A stretch of DNA of 64,000 nucleotides from Pseudomaricurvus sp033283335 (GTDB lineage: Bacteria > Pseudomonadota > Gammaproteobacteria > Pseudomonadales > Cellvibrionaceae): contig JAWMQP010000001.1 in the NCBI GenBank assembly GCA_033283335.1, positions 744,001-808,000 of the forward strand. The letters run 5' to 3'. A model generated the notes under the pieces. It worked only from the letters and a program-made list of their open reading frames with translations, was not told the origin of the DNA and did not search any database. Position numbers and translations under genes: made by a program. Positions within the stretch are counted from its first letter, which is position 1; every line of letters starts with the position of its first letter. Positions 42,894 to 50,581 of the stretch are shown piece by piece.

Positions 42894-42918
42894 CCGGTAG
42901 CTATGGATCCTGAGGACT

Positions 42919-43917
42919 GTGAGCATCCCCCTGGTTACCCACCCGGACTACAGCTTTGATTTTCCGGTCAAACACCGCTTCCCAATGGAGAAGTTCAAGC
43001 TGTTGCATGAGCACCTGTGCCAGCAGGGTTTGGCAACGCCAGGCAATACCTTTCGTCCTGGCAGAGCCCGTACAGAGTTGCTGGAACTGGCCCATTGCCG
43101 GGATTATCTGCAGCGTTTTCTCCATAATCGCCAGACGCCCCAGGAGATACGACGCATGGGATTGCCCTGGTCGCCAGGACTGGCTAAACGAACCCAGATT
43201 GCCCCCAACGGAACTTTTCTGGCCGCCAACCTGGCCTTGCAACATGGCATAGCTTGTCATCTTGCCGGAGGCACACACCACGCCCATCGGGATTCAGCTT
43301 CCGGCTTTTGCATTCTCAACGATCTGGCCGTGACCGCCCTCGGCCTGCTTCACCAAAGCCGTAAAGCCCGACTGCGGCCAGCTTCGGTGTTGATCTTTGA
43401 TTGTGATGTTCACCAGGGCGACGGTACTGCCAGAATTTTGCAGCAGGAGCCACGTGCGTTTACCTGTTCGGTCCATTGCAGCAAGAACTTTCCCGCTCGC
43501 AAAGCACACAGCGACCTGGATGTTGAAGTGACACCGGGCACCGCCGATGAAGCGTACCTCGACATCGTACGCCGTGCATTTGTGAAAGCCCTGGACCGTT
43601 GCCGGCCGGCAGTACTTCTCTATGATGCCGGGGTGGATGTGTACGAAAAAGACCCCCTGGGTTTGCTCTCCGTCAGTCTGGCTGGGCTGAGAGCAAGAGA
43701 GAATCTGGTGCTATCGCTGTGCAAGGAAAAAGGGCTTCCCGTGGCCACAGTCATCGGCGGTGGTTACGACAATAATCGTCCGGCTCTGGCACGGCGCCAC
43801 GCCATGGTGGTTGAAGAAGCTTTCAAGGTGTTCCAACCGGCTGCCAACAACAACTGCCCTGCCCATGCAGGTGAATCCGCCAGCACCTCAAATTCAGTCA
43901 CAACCAGCCTCCCGTAG
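42919..43917 (+). CDS. Histone-deacetylase-family amidohydrolase
   Basis: The 332-residue protein (GTG start, GAGG just upstream) has the zinc-hydrolase signatures of the class II histone deacetylase / acetylpolyamine amidohydrolase family. The catalytic pair is LAGGTHHAHRDSASGF. The zinc ligands lie in LIFDCDVHQGDGTA (Asp and His) and LLYDAGVDVYEKDPLG (Asp). In bacteria such enzymes act on acetylated polyamines, small amides or proteins; the substrate is unknown. Its stop overlaps by 20 bases the 3' end of the convergent DUF1223 gene. Confidence 0.9.
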   Translation: MSIPLVTHPDYSFDFPVKHRFPMEKFKLLHEHLCQQGLATPGNTFRPGRARTELLELAHCRDYLQRFLHNRQTPQEIRRMGLPWSPGLAKRTQIAPNGTFLAANLALQHGIACHLAGGTHHAHRDSASGFCILNDLAVTALGLLHQSRKARLRPASVLIFDCDVHQGDGTARILQQEPRAFTCSVHCSKNFPARKAHSDLDVEVTPGTADEAYLDIVRRAFVKALDRCRPAVLLYDAGVDVYEKDPLGLLSVSLAGLRARENLVLSLCKEKGLPVATVIGGGYDNNRPALARRHAMVVEEAFKVFQPAANNNCPAHAGESASTSNSVTTSLP

Positions 43918-44722
43918 CCTGTAATGGCAGCGGATCACTGCCCTGACTGACCCAAAAAGCAATTCCGGTACGCCCTTCAAAGCGAAAGCGGGGCAACGTA
44001 ACGTTCCACAAGCCATTGTCAGACGTATAACTCTGATGTTTAAGCACAACAAAGTCCTGGGGTATTTGCTTGCCCTGATTTTCGCCCGCCGAGATAGGTG
44101 TCACAATATCGAAGCCCAAAATGGCCACATTCAACAACAAGCCGCGATTATCCTGTGAGCGAACAAAACGGGCCTGCAACTTATCCGCGTCGAGCTCTAT
44201 TTTCAGACGGCCAGCCACAACCTTGGGCAATTCGGGTAGCGCCGGATTGGAAAACCAACCACTCCACTCAGTTCCGGATAACATAAACCCCGGTGTATAA
44301 ACTGCCTGTGTGTGACCAAACAAACGGTAGCGACGCTGCCGCTGGGAGTTTTTCATGGACGCGTAAGGATCACTCCAGCCCAGATGATCCCAGTAATCCA
44401 CATGAAAGACGACGGGAACAAAGTCCTGCCATAACCTGTGATCATCCTTTAATGCCGACATCCACTGCTCCGCCGGTGGACAACTGCTGCACCCCTGGGA
44501 GCTGAACAGCTCCAACAGGGTGACTCGCGCTTCACCGCTGTCAAACACCTTGCTTGCGGCCTGAGAGGAACGCTTTGATGATCGCTCCAGAACATCGGCC
44601 CAAAGGTTTGCCGACACCAGGCTGAATGACAACAGGCTGAACGACAAGCAGAAACAGAGCAGTAACCGGAGAGGACCCATCCTACAAAAGCAGCTGGCGA
44701 CGCGTGTAATACCCATACCCAT
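43898..44722 (-). CDS. DUF1223 thioredoxin-like exported protein
   Basis: A 274-residue protein with an N-terminal hydrophobic signal segment (LRLLLCFCLSFSLLSFSLV). A DUF1223 domain follows, beginning VTLLELFSSQGCSSCPPAEQ. The CxxC pair sits where a thioredoxin-fold redox centre would be. Further family blocks are PVVFHVDYWDHLGWSDPYA and YRLFGHTQAVYTPGFMLSG. A periplasmic thiol-redox role is inferred from the motif; it is not established for the family. It overlaps the end of the convergent amidohydrolase gene. Confidence 0.85.
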   Translation of the reverse strand: MGMGITRVASCFCRMGPLRLLLCFCLSFSLLSFSLVSANLWADVLERSSKRSSQAASKVFDSGEARVTLLELFSSQGCSSCPPAEQWMSALKDDHRLWQDFVPVVFHVDYWDHLGWSDPYASMKNSQRQRRYRLFGHTQAVYTPGFMLSGTEWSGWFSNPALPELPKVVAGRLKIELDADKLQARFVRSQDNRGLLLNVAILGFDIVTPISAGENQGKQIPQDFVVLKHQSYTSDNGLWNVTLPRFRFEGRTGIAFWVSQGSDPLPLQATGGWL

Positions 44723-44796
44723 CCTTCTGGGAATAACAGATCGATGTGCTTCTTTAGGCTGATAGCCTGCTGATTAGTTCAATCCAATCGCAGGCA

Positions 44797-45681
44797 TTAA
44801 CCAGCAGGTAGGTATTGCTTCAAAAAGTCTTCCAGGCGGCTAAAGACCTGTGATTGTGTTTCCATGCCTGAGGATGCCAGAACGCCGGCTGAACCGCACA
44901 AAATCACATTTTGACGGTTCAGTAACAGCTGTTGGACCCTGACAGAAGCGGCGACGGGCAGTTGTCCATCCTGGAAAATTACGACGGTCCTATCTGCACA
45001 CTGTTCGGCTAAAACGCACCAGGTCTCGATTGTGCACGGCTGGCTCACCAAATTAACCCCGAGACCGGCATCCGCCATAAGCAGCCCCGCCACTGCAAGT
45101 CGCCAACCGTCACTGCCCTCGCCAAACGCCAACAGCATTTGCTGATCGCCCTGAGGTTGGCGATACAGACGCATCAACGCGTAACGCATAATTTCACTTT
45201 GCAGGAAGATCGACGCCGCGTGCTCATCTGCCAACTGCTGAAAAGATGGTTCAAGTCCGTATAGGGCGACTTGGGCTACCGGGTACTGCCCCAGAATCTC
45301 CTGCAAGAGAGCCTGGCTTTTATCCGGGCTAAAGTTGAGGCTGGCAGACACCAACCGCTCAGCAAAGCTGGACCAGTGATTATCGGTAAGGGTTAACCCA
45401 GAGGAGGAATCCCCATCTCCCTGTTGCTCCCCCTGCGGCTTGGCCCGCAATAGCTCACGAACTTTACCAACCGGCACACCTCGACTGATCCAGGTAAGAA
45501 TATCCTTCACCCGGTCCACATCAGCCTCACTGTAGAGCCGGTGCCCCTTGGCCGTACGAGTTGGCTTGAGCAAGCCATACCGACGCTCCCACGCCCTTAA
45601 GGTGACAGTGTTTACCTGGGTGCGCCGGCTGAGCTCACCAATGGCAAAGCGGGCCTCCGAGCTGGAATCCTTAACATTCAT
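44797..45681 (-). CDS. MerR-family regulator, LitR/CarH-like, probably not cobalamin-binding
   Basis: The 294-residue protein from the ATG of MNVKDSSSEARFAIGEL has an N-terminal MerR winged helix at about 14-80 (LSRRTQVNTVTLRAWERRYG, then LLKPTRTAKGHRLYSEADVD). A C-terminal region resembles the B12-binding half of LitR/CarH photoregulators. The cobalamin contacts look lost: the helix motif W-x9-EH keeps only EH (LADEHAAS), and E-x-H-x-x-G reads EGSDGW with no histidine. This resembles the class of LitR that needs another light input. It is divergent from the DUF523-DUF1722 gene and phrB across an operator array, so it probably controls both. Confidence 0.87.
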   Translation of the reverse strand: MNVKDSSSEARFAIGELSRRTQVNTVTLRAWERRYGLLKPTRTAKGHRLYSEADVDRVKDILTWISRGVPVGKVRELLRAKPQGEQQGDGDSSSGLTLTDNHWSSFAERLVSASLNFSPDKSQALLQEILGQYPVAQVALYGLEPSFQQLADEHAASIFLQSEIMRYALMRLYRQPQGDQQMLLAFGEGSDGWRLAVAGLLMADAGLGVNLVSQPCTIETWCVLAEQCADRTVVIFQDGQLPVAASVRVQQLLLNRQNVILCGSAGVLASSGMETQSQVFSRLEDFLKQYLPAG

Positions 45682-45695
45682 AACTGTTCCGCAAT

Positions 45696-45791
45696 ACGAC
45701 TTATACAATAACGACTTATACAAAAATAATATTTGTACAGCCAGGCAATTTGTACAACAATAAAGTTGTACAAACAGCCGTGCCGTACAAG
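45696..45791. promoter_or_regulatory. Six-site TTGTACAA-type operator array, 15-17 bp spacing
   Basis: Octamers TTATACAA (45701), TTATACAA (45716), TTGTACAG (45733), TTGTACAA (45750), TTGTACAA (45766) and CCGTACAA (45783) are spaced 15, 17, 17, 16 and 17 bases apart. Two are perfect palindromes. The first two lie in a repeated 13-mer, ACGACTTATACAA, whose reverse reads TATAAG and could include the -10 of the regulator gene. The array fills the divergent region between the LitR-like gene and the photolyase operon. Confidence 0.75.
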
Positions 45792-45835
45792 TTTACCGTC
45801 ATCCTCAAAGATAGAGATCAATGGAGGCCAGGTCA

Positions 45836-46816
45836 ATGCAAGACAACAGCCCCGACAAAGAGCCCACCCTGCCCGTCATCGGTATCAGCGCCTGTTTGGC
45901 CGGCCAAACCGTTCGCTATAACGGTGGCCACAGCCAGTCGCGACTGTGCCTGAATCAATTGAGTCGTGTGTTTACCTTCGAGACCTTCTGCCCGGAAGTG
46001 GCTGCCGGCTTTGGCACGCCCCGACCGACCATGCGCTTGGCGGGTCAACCCGACAATCCGCGCCTGATCTTCAGCGATGGTGACCCCGGACAACCGGATC
46101 TGGCGGCACAGTTACGCTCGGGTTTCGACGCCAAGCTGGATGCCTTTGCACACCTGGATGGCTATATTTTGATGAAAAACTCCCCCTCCTGTGGTCTCGA
46201 ACGGGTCAAGGTGTATCAGGACAACGGCTATCCGCACGAAGCGAAAGGCATGGGTATTTTTGCCAAAGCTTTGCAGCAGCGTTACCCGTTGATGCCACTG
46301 GAAGAAGAAGGCCGCTTGCACGATGCGCATTTACGGGAAAATTTTATTCTGCGGGTCTATACACACCACCGCTTTCATCGAGACGTGCTGGACCAGTTGA
46401 AATACAGCAACCTGTTAGCCTTTCACAGCCGCTACAAATACCTGCTGATGGCCCACAGCCAGACCGTCTATCGTCAACTGGGACAGCTACTGGCCAGCGC
46501 CCATGATGATCCGCTGGAAGAAACCGCGCACTACTATTTTGAGAAGTTGATGCAGGCCCTCAGTCGACCTGCTGGTCGTTCCGGCAACACCAATGCCCTG
46601 TTGCACCTGCTGGGCTATCTGAAAAAGTCGGTCAACAGCGAAGCCCGCCAGGACCTGGCCCACACCATCCATCGTTATCGCTGTGGTGAAATCCCACTGG
46701 TGACACCCGTCACCATGCTCAACCACTACATCAATCAGGTAGGCAGCCACTATGTTAAACAACAAATATATTGGCAGCCTTACCCGGATCAACTGGGGCT
46801 TAGAAATCAGCTATGA
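45836..46816 (+). CDS. DUF523-DUF1722 protein (YbgA-like)
   Basis: A 326-residue fusion. The DUF523 part is at about 10-160, with the conserved start PVIGISACLAGQTVRYNGGH and the SPSCGLERVKVY motif. The DUF1722 part is at about 185-300, with LLAFHSRYKYLLMAHS and NHYINQVGSHYVKQQIYWQP. The function is unknown, but the gene is very often placed directly before a photolyase gene. Here the stop overlaps the phrB start by four bases (ATGA), so translation is coupled. The ATG at 45836 follows GGAGG and is preferred over one at 45821. Confidence 0.9.
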   Translation: MQDNSPDKEPTLPVIGISACLAGQTVRYNGGHSQSRLCLNQLSRVFTFETFCPEVAAGFGTPRPTMRLAGQPDNPRLIFSDGDPGQPDLAAQLRSGFDAKLDAFAHLDGYILMKNSPSCGLERVKVYQDNGYPHEAKGMGIFAKALQQRYPLMPLEEEGRLHDAHLRENFILRVYTHHRFHRDVLDQLKYSNLLAFHSRYKYLLMAHSQTVYRQLGQLLASAHDDPLEETAHYYFEKLMQALSRPAGRSGNTNALLHLLGYLKKSVNSEARQDLAHTIHRYRCGEIPLVTPVTMLNHYINQVGSHYVKQQIYWQPYPDQLGLRNQL

Positions 46817-48246
46817 CAGCCACCACTCCCCTCACCCATCTGGTGTGGTTCCGCAACGATCTGCGCCTCGACGATCACCCGTCTCTCTACAGCGCCTGCC
46901 AGACCGGTGATAGAGTGCGAGCGATCTACTGCGCTACACCCGGTCAGTGGCAACAGCACCACGAAGCCGGCGTAAAGCTCGGTTTTCGCGCCGACGCCCT
47001 CAACCAGCTGGGGCAACAACTTGCCCAGTTGGGCATTCCGATGGACCTGATTGAGGCGGAGGATTACCTGTCCCTGCCGCAACAACTACTGCAATACTGC
47101 CAACAACACCACGTGAGTCAGCTGTGGTTTAATCGTGAGATACCCCACGATGAGCGTCAGCGGGATCAGCAAGTGGAAAAATTGTTGACGACAGCGGGTA
47201 TTGAGTGCCACAGCATGGAATCTGAATTCGTCATTGCTCCGCAGCAAGTACGCACCCTGCAGGGGGATTTCTACAAGGTATTCACACCCTGGTATCGCTG
47301 CTGGCTCAACCAGCTGACGAGCAACACGTGGCAGCCGCTGCCGCAACCTCAGCCATTGGCCCGCACGCCGGTTGGCTTCCAACCGCTGACATTACCTGGC
47401 AGTGAAGAGTTCCGCCACGATATCTGGCCTGCCAGCGAGTCCCATGCGCTGCAACAACTGCAGCGTTTTTGCCACGAACGCTCGCCACAATATGCGCAGT
47501 ACCGTGATTTCCCGGCCATTAACGGCACCAGCTTAATGTCGCCCTATCTGGCCAGTGGATTGATCAGTATTCGACGCTGTGCACAGGTGACCATCGAGAC
47601 GTGCAGCTTTTACCAGCAAGACTGGCGAGACTCCACCTGGTTGCGGGAATTGGGCTGGCGAGAGTTTTACCGCTATCTGATGGTGGCGTTTCCCAAGCTT
47701 AGCCGCAACCAGCCGTTCAAACCGGAAACCCGTTTTTTACAGTGGGAATCCGACGCTGCCGGGGTAAGCCGATGGAAAGAGGGAAGTACTGGCTATCCCA
47801 TCATTGACGCCGCCATGCGGCAGTTGAATCAAACCGGCTGGATGCACAACCGACTGCGGATGCTGAGTGCCAGCTTCCTCACCAAGTTGCTGCTAGTGGA
47901 CTGGCACATTGGTGAGCGCTACTTTATGGAAAAGCTCATTGATGGGGATTTCCCATCGAACAATGGCGGCTGGCAATGGAGCGCCTCAACTGGCTGTGAC
48001 GCCTCACCTTGGTTTCGGGTGTTTAATCCCCTGCGGCAGTCGGAAAAGTTTGATCCTGACGGCGTATTCATTCGCAAGTTCCTGCCGGAACTGGCCTCAC
48101 TGGATAACAAAGACATTCACAACCCGAGCCAGCAGCAACGACAGCAACTGAATTATCCGGCCCCCATCGTGGACTATCGCCAGGCCCGCGAGAGGGTACT
48201 GCAACGGTTTAGAAACCTAAATGAAATGGTGACAGACTTGGCTTAA
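46813..48246 (+). CDS. phrB: Deoxyribodipyrimidine photolyase (class I CPD photolyase)
   Basis: This light-dependent DNA repair enzyme splits cyclobutane pyrimidine dimers. The 477 residues start with the antenna-domain motif LVWFRNDLRLDDHPSLYSAC. The FAD-binding C-terminal part has WLRELGWREFYRYLM, GYPIIDAAMRQLNQTGWMHN and SASTGCDASPWFRVFNP. Length and motifs fit the Escherichia coli PhrB class. It is translationally coupled to the DUF523-DUF1722 gene, and both probably respond to the LitR-like regulator. Confidence 0.97.
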   Translation: MTATTPLTHLVWFRNDLRLDDHPSLYSACQTGDRVRAIYCATPGQWQQHHEAGVKLGFRADALNQLGQQLAQLGIPMDLIEAEDYLSLPQQLLQYCQQHHVSQLWFNREIPHDERQRDQQVEKLLTTAGIECHSMESEFVIAPQQVRTLQGDFYKVFTPWYRCWLNQLTSNTWQPLPQPQPLARTPVGFQPLTLPGSEEFRHDIWPASESHALQQLQRFCHERSPQYAQYRDFPAINGTSLMSPYLASGLISIRRCAQVTIETCSFYQQDWRDSTWLRELGWREFYRYLMVAFPKLSRNQPFKPETRFLQWESDAAGVSRWKEGSTGYPIIDAAMRQLNQTGWMHNRLRMLSASFLTKLLLVDWHIGERYFMEKLIDGDFPSNNGGWQWSASTGCDASPWFRVFNPLRQSEKFDPDGVFIRKFLPELASLDNKDIHNPSQQQRQQLNYPAPIVDYRQARERVLQRFRNLNEMVTDLA

Positions 48247-48270
48247 TAACGCCCTTCGCGTTCCGGCGTG

Positions 48271-49191
48271 TCAGCCCAGCACATCGACCTGATTAAGCGC
48301 CTTTTCTACCAGCCCATAGCCCGATTGATCACCATAGTCAGCTGCATCCCGCAACCGGTGGGCCGCCACCGCCGGCATAACTTGTTGTATATCTTCCGGC
48401 AACACATGGCCACGACCATGGATCAGCGCCCAGGTTTTCGCACACCGCAGCAGTGCCAGTGCACCACGGGTAGACAAACCATAGGCGAAGTCCGGTGAAG
48501 TTCGAGTAAAGTGGACCAGGCGCTGTAAGTAACTCAACAAGGCGTCACTGGCTTTCACCTGATCCACCTTGGCTTGAATTGCAGCCAACTGCGGCAACGT
48601 AATCCGCGATTGCAGTTCACTCATGCGCCGGCTCGGATCAATACCCTTATAGATCGCCATTTCCGCTTCCGGATCAGGATAACCCAATTCAATGCGCATC
48701 AGAAAACGATCCAGTTGCGATTCAGGCAGAGGAAAAGTGCCGGATTGGCTGGTGGGGTTTTGCGTCGCGATCACAAAAAACGGCTCGGGTAAGCGCCGGG
48801 TCTCACCCTCAATCGTTACCTGATACTCGGCCATCGCCTCCAGTAAGGCACTCTGGGTTTTGGGTGTGGTGCGATTGATTTCATCGGCCAGTAACACCTG
48901 GGTAAATACTGGACCAGGATGAAAACTGAAGGCATTGCTGCTGCGATCAAACACTGAAACCCCGAGAATATCCGAGGGCAGCAAGTCGCTGGTGAATTGT
49001 ACCCGGTTGTACTGCAATCCCATCACATTGGCCAAGGCATGAGCCAGTGTGGTTTTGCCCATACCGGGCAAATCTTCCAGCAGTAGATGCCCACGAGCGA
49101 ACAAACAGGTCAAGGCCATCTTCACCTGCTGTTCCTTACCCAAGAGCACCTGGCTAATATCGTCGATCAGCGCCTGAATCAGTTTTTCCAT
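48271..49191 (-). CDS. MoxR-family AAA+ ATPase
   Basis: A 306-residue MoxR ATPase with Walker A LEDLPGMGKTTLAHAL at about residues 37-52, Walker B VLLADEINRTTPKTQSALLE, sensor 1 FFVIATQNPTSQSGTFPLPE, and the C-terminal lid. MoxR proteins are usually encoded with DUF58 and transglutaminase or von Willebrand partners and act as chaperones for them. Here the downstream neighbour is the convergent phrB gene, so those partners are absent from this locus. Confidence 0.92.
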   Translation of the reverse strand: MEKLIQALIDDISQVLLGKEQQVKMALTCLFARGHLLLEDLPGMGKTTLAHALANVMGLQYNRVQFTSDLLPSDILGVSVFDRSSNAFSFHPGPVFTQVLLADEINRTTPKTQSALLEAMAEYQVTIEGETRRLPEPFFVIATQNPTSQSGTFPLPESQLDRFLMRIELGYPDPEAEMAIYKGIDPSRRMSELQSRITLPQLAAIQAKVDQVKASDALLSYLQRLVHFTRTSPDFAYGLSTRGALALLRCAKTWALIHGRGHVLPEDIQQVMPAVAAHRLRDAADYGDQSGYGLVEKALNQVDVLG

Positions 49192-49270
49192 ATGGCTGTG
49201 TCGTTATTTCCGTAAGCTTGAGACCACAAGGTCGCACAGACGAGGTGACGACCCTGCTCGTAAACACTGC

Positions 49271-50464
49271 TTATAAGGCGTCAATTCCCCGTTGCAGATC
49301 GGCAATCAGATCTTTTGGATCTTCCAGACCTACAGCGACGCGAATCAAGTTCTCCGTGATACCCGCTTCCGCCTTCTCCTCGCCCGACAAACGCCCGTGC
49401 GTGGTTGTCGCAGGGTGAACAATGGTGGTTTTGGCATCACCCAGGTTGGCCGTCAGTGACATAATCCGGGTCGCATTGATAAAGCGCCAAGTAGCCGCCC
49501 TGTCGCCTTTGACCTGGAAAGACAATACCCCGCCAAAGCCACGCTGTTGTTTGGCCGCCAGCTCATGCCCCGGGTGGTCTTTAAGTCCTGCGTAGTAAAC
49601 CTTTTCTATCTGCGGCTGGGCATCCAGCCACTCCGCCAGCTGCTGGGCATTGGCACAATGAGCGTCCATGCGCAAACGCAGGGTTTCCAGGCCCTTGAGG
49701 AAGACCCAGGCATTAAACGGGCTCATGGTTGGGCCGGCAGTGCGTAAAAAGATCAGCACCTCATCCATCAAAGCTTTTGGCCCCAGCACTACGCCACCCA
49801 CACAACGACCCTGGCCATCCAGGTATTTGGTTGCCGAATGGATGACGATATCTGCACCCAGCTCAAGCGGTTTTTGCAAAGCCGGCGTACAGAAGCAGTT
49901 ATCGACGACCAGCAGACAGTCCCGCCGTTTTGAAATTGCTGACAAGGCCTCCAGGTCCACGACGTCACACAGAGGGTTGGACGGTGTTTCCAGAAACAAC
50001 AAACGGGTTTTGTCATTGATGGCCGCTTCCCATTCCTGCAAGTCAGTGGCCTTGACGAAGGTGACATCGACACCAAACTTTTTGAAGTAGCGGGTAAACA
50101 TGGCGGTAGTGGTGCCAAACACACTGCGAGAACACACCACGTGATCACCTGCCTGCAACAATGCCATGCAGGTACTGAGAATGGCAGCCATGCCTGAAGA
50201 GGTCGCTACCGCTGCTTCGGCCCCCTCCAGCGCCGCTATACGATCCTGGAACATCCGTACGGTTGGATTGGTATAGCGAGAGTAAACATTGCCGGGATCT
50301 TCACCGTTAAAACGGGCAGCCGCTGCTTCCGCCGATTCAAACACATAACTGGAGGTGGTGAAGATCGGTTCGCTGTGCTCGCCCTCAGGGGTGCGGCACT
50401 GCCCCGCCCTAACGGCCAGGGTGTCGATACCGGCATTGAGATAGGGATCTTCAAAATCGCTCAT
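49271..50464 (-). CDS. metZ: O-succinylhomoserine sulfhydrylase MetZ
   Basis: A PLP gamma-replacement enzyme giving homocysteine from O-succinylhomoserine and sulfide. The 397 residues carry the Cys/Met-metabolism signature with the Schiff-base lysine in DIVIHSATKYLDGQGR, preceded by the cofactor contacts SRYTNPTVRMFQDRIAALEG. The assignment as MetZ, and not MetB or MetC, rests on the conserved purF-metZ order of Pseudomonas as well as similarity. A terminator separates it from purF. Confidence 0.93.
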   Translation of the reverse strand: MSDFEDPYLNAGIDTLAVRAGQCRTPEGEHSEPIFTTSSYVFESAEAAAARFNGEDPGNVYSRYTNPTVRMFQDRIAALEGAEAAVATSSGMAAILSTCMALLQAGDHVVCSRSVFGTTTAMFTRYFKKFGVDVTFVKATDLQEWEAAINDKTRLLFLETPSNPLCDVVDLEALSAISKRRDCLLVVDNCFCTPALQKPLELGADIVIHSATKYLDGQGRCVGGVVLGPKALMDEVLIFLRTAGPTMSPFNAWVFLKGLETLRLRMDAHCANAQQLAEWLDAQPQIEKVYYAGLKDHPGHELAAKQQRGFGGVLSFQVKGDRAATWRFINATRIMSLTANLGDAKTTIVHPATTTHGRLSGEEKAEAGITENLIRVAVGLEDPKDLIADLQRGIDAL

Positions 50465-50537
50465 GGCTGGAGCCTCTTACATTGTAGTTACGCAAATGTT
50501 GTCGTTACGCAAAGTGTTTACGGTTTTATTCACAAAC

Positions 50538-50562
50538 AAAAACGGCAGCCCTTGGCTGCCGT
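50538..50562 (-). terminator. Rho-independent terminator of purF
   Basis: ACGGCAGCC (50542-50550) pairs perfectly with GGCTGCCGT (50554-50562) around CTT, followed on the minus strand by TTTTTG. It lies 19 bases after the purF stop and before metZ. Confidence 0.88.
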
Positions 50563-50581
50563 CACCTGGGGCTGACAACTG

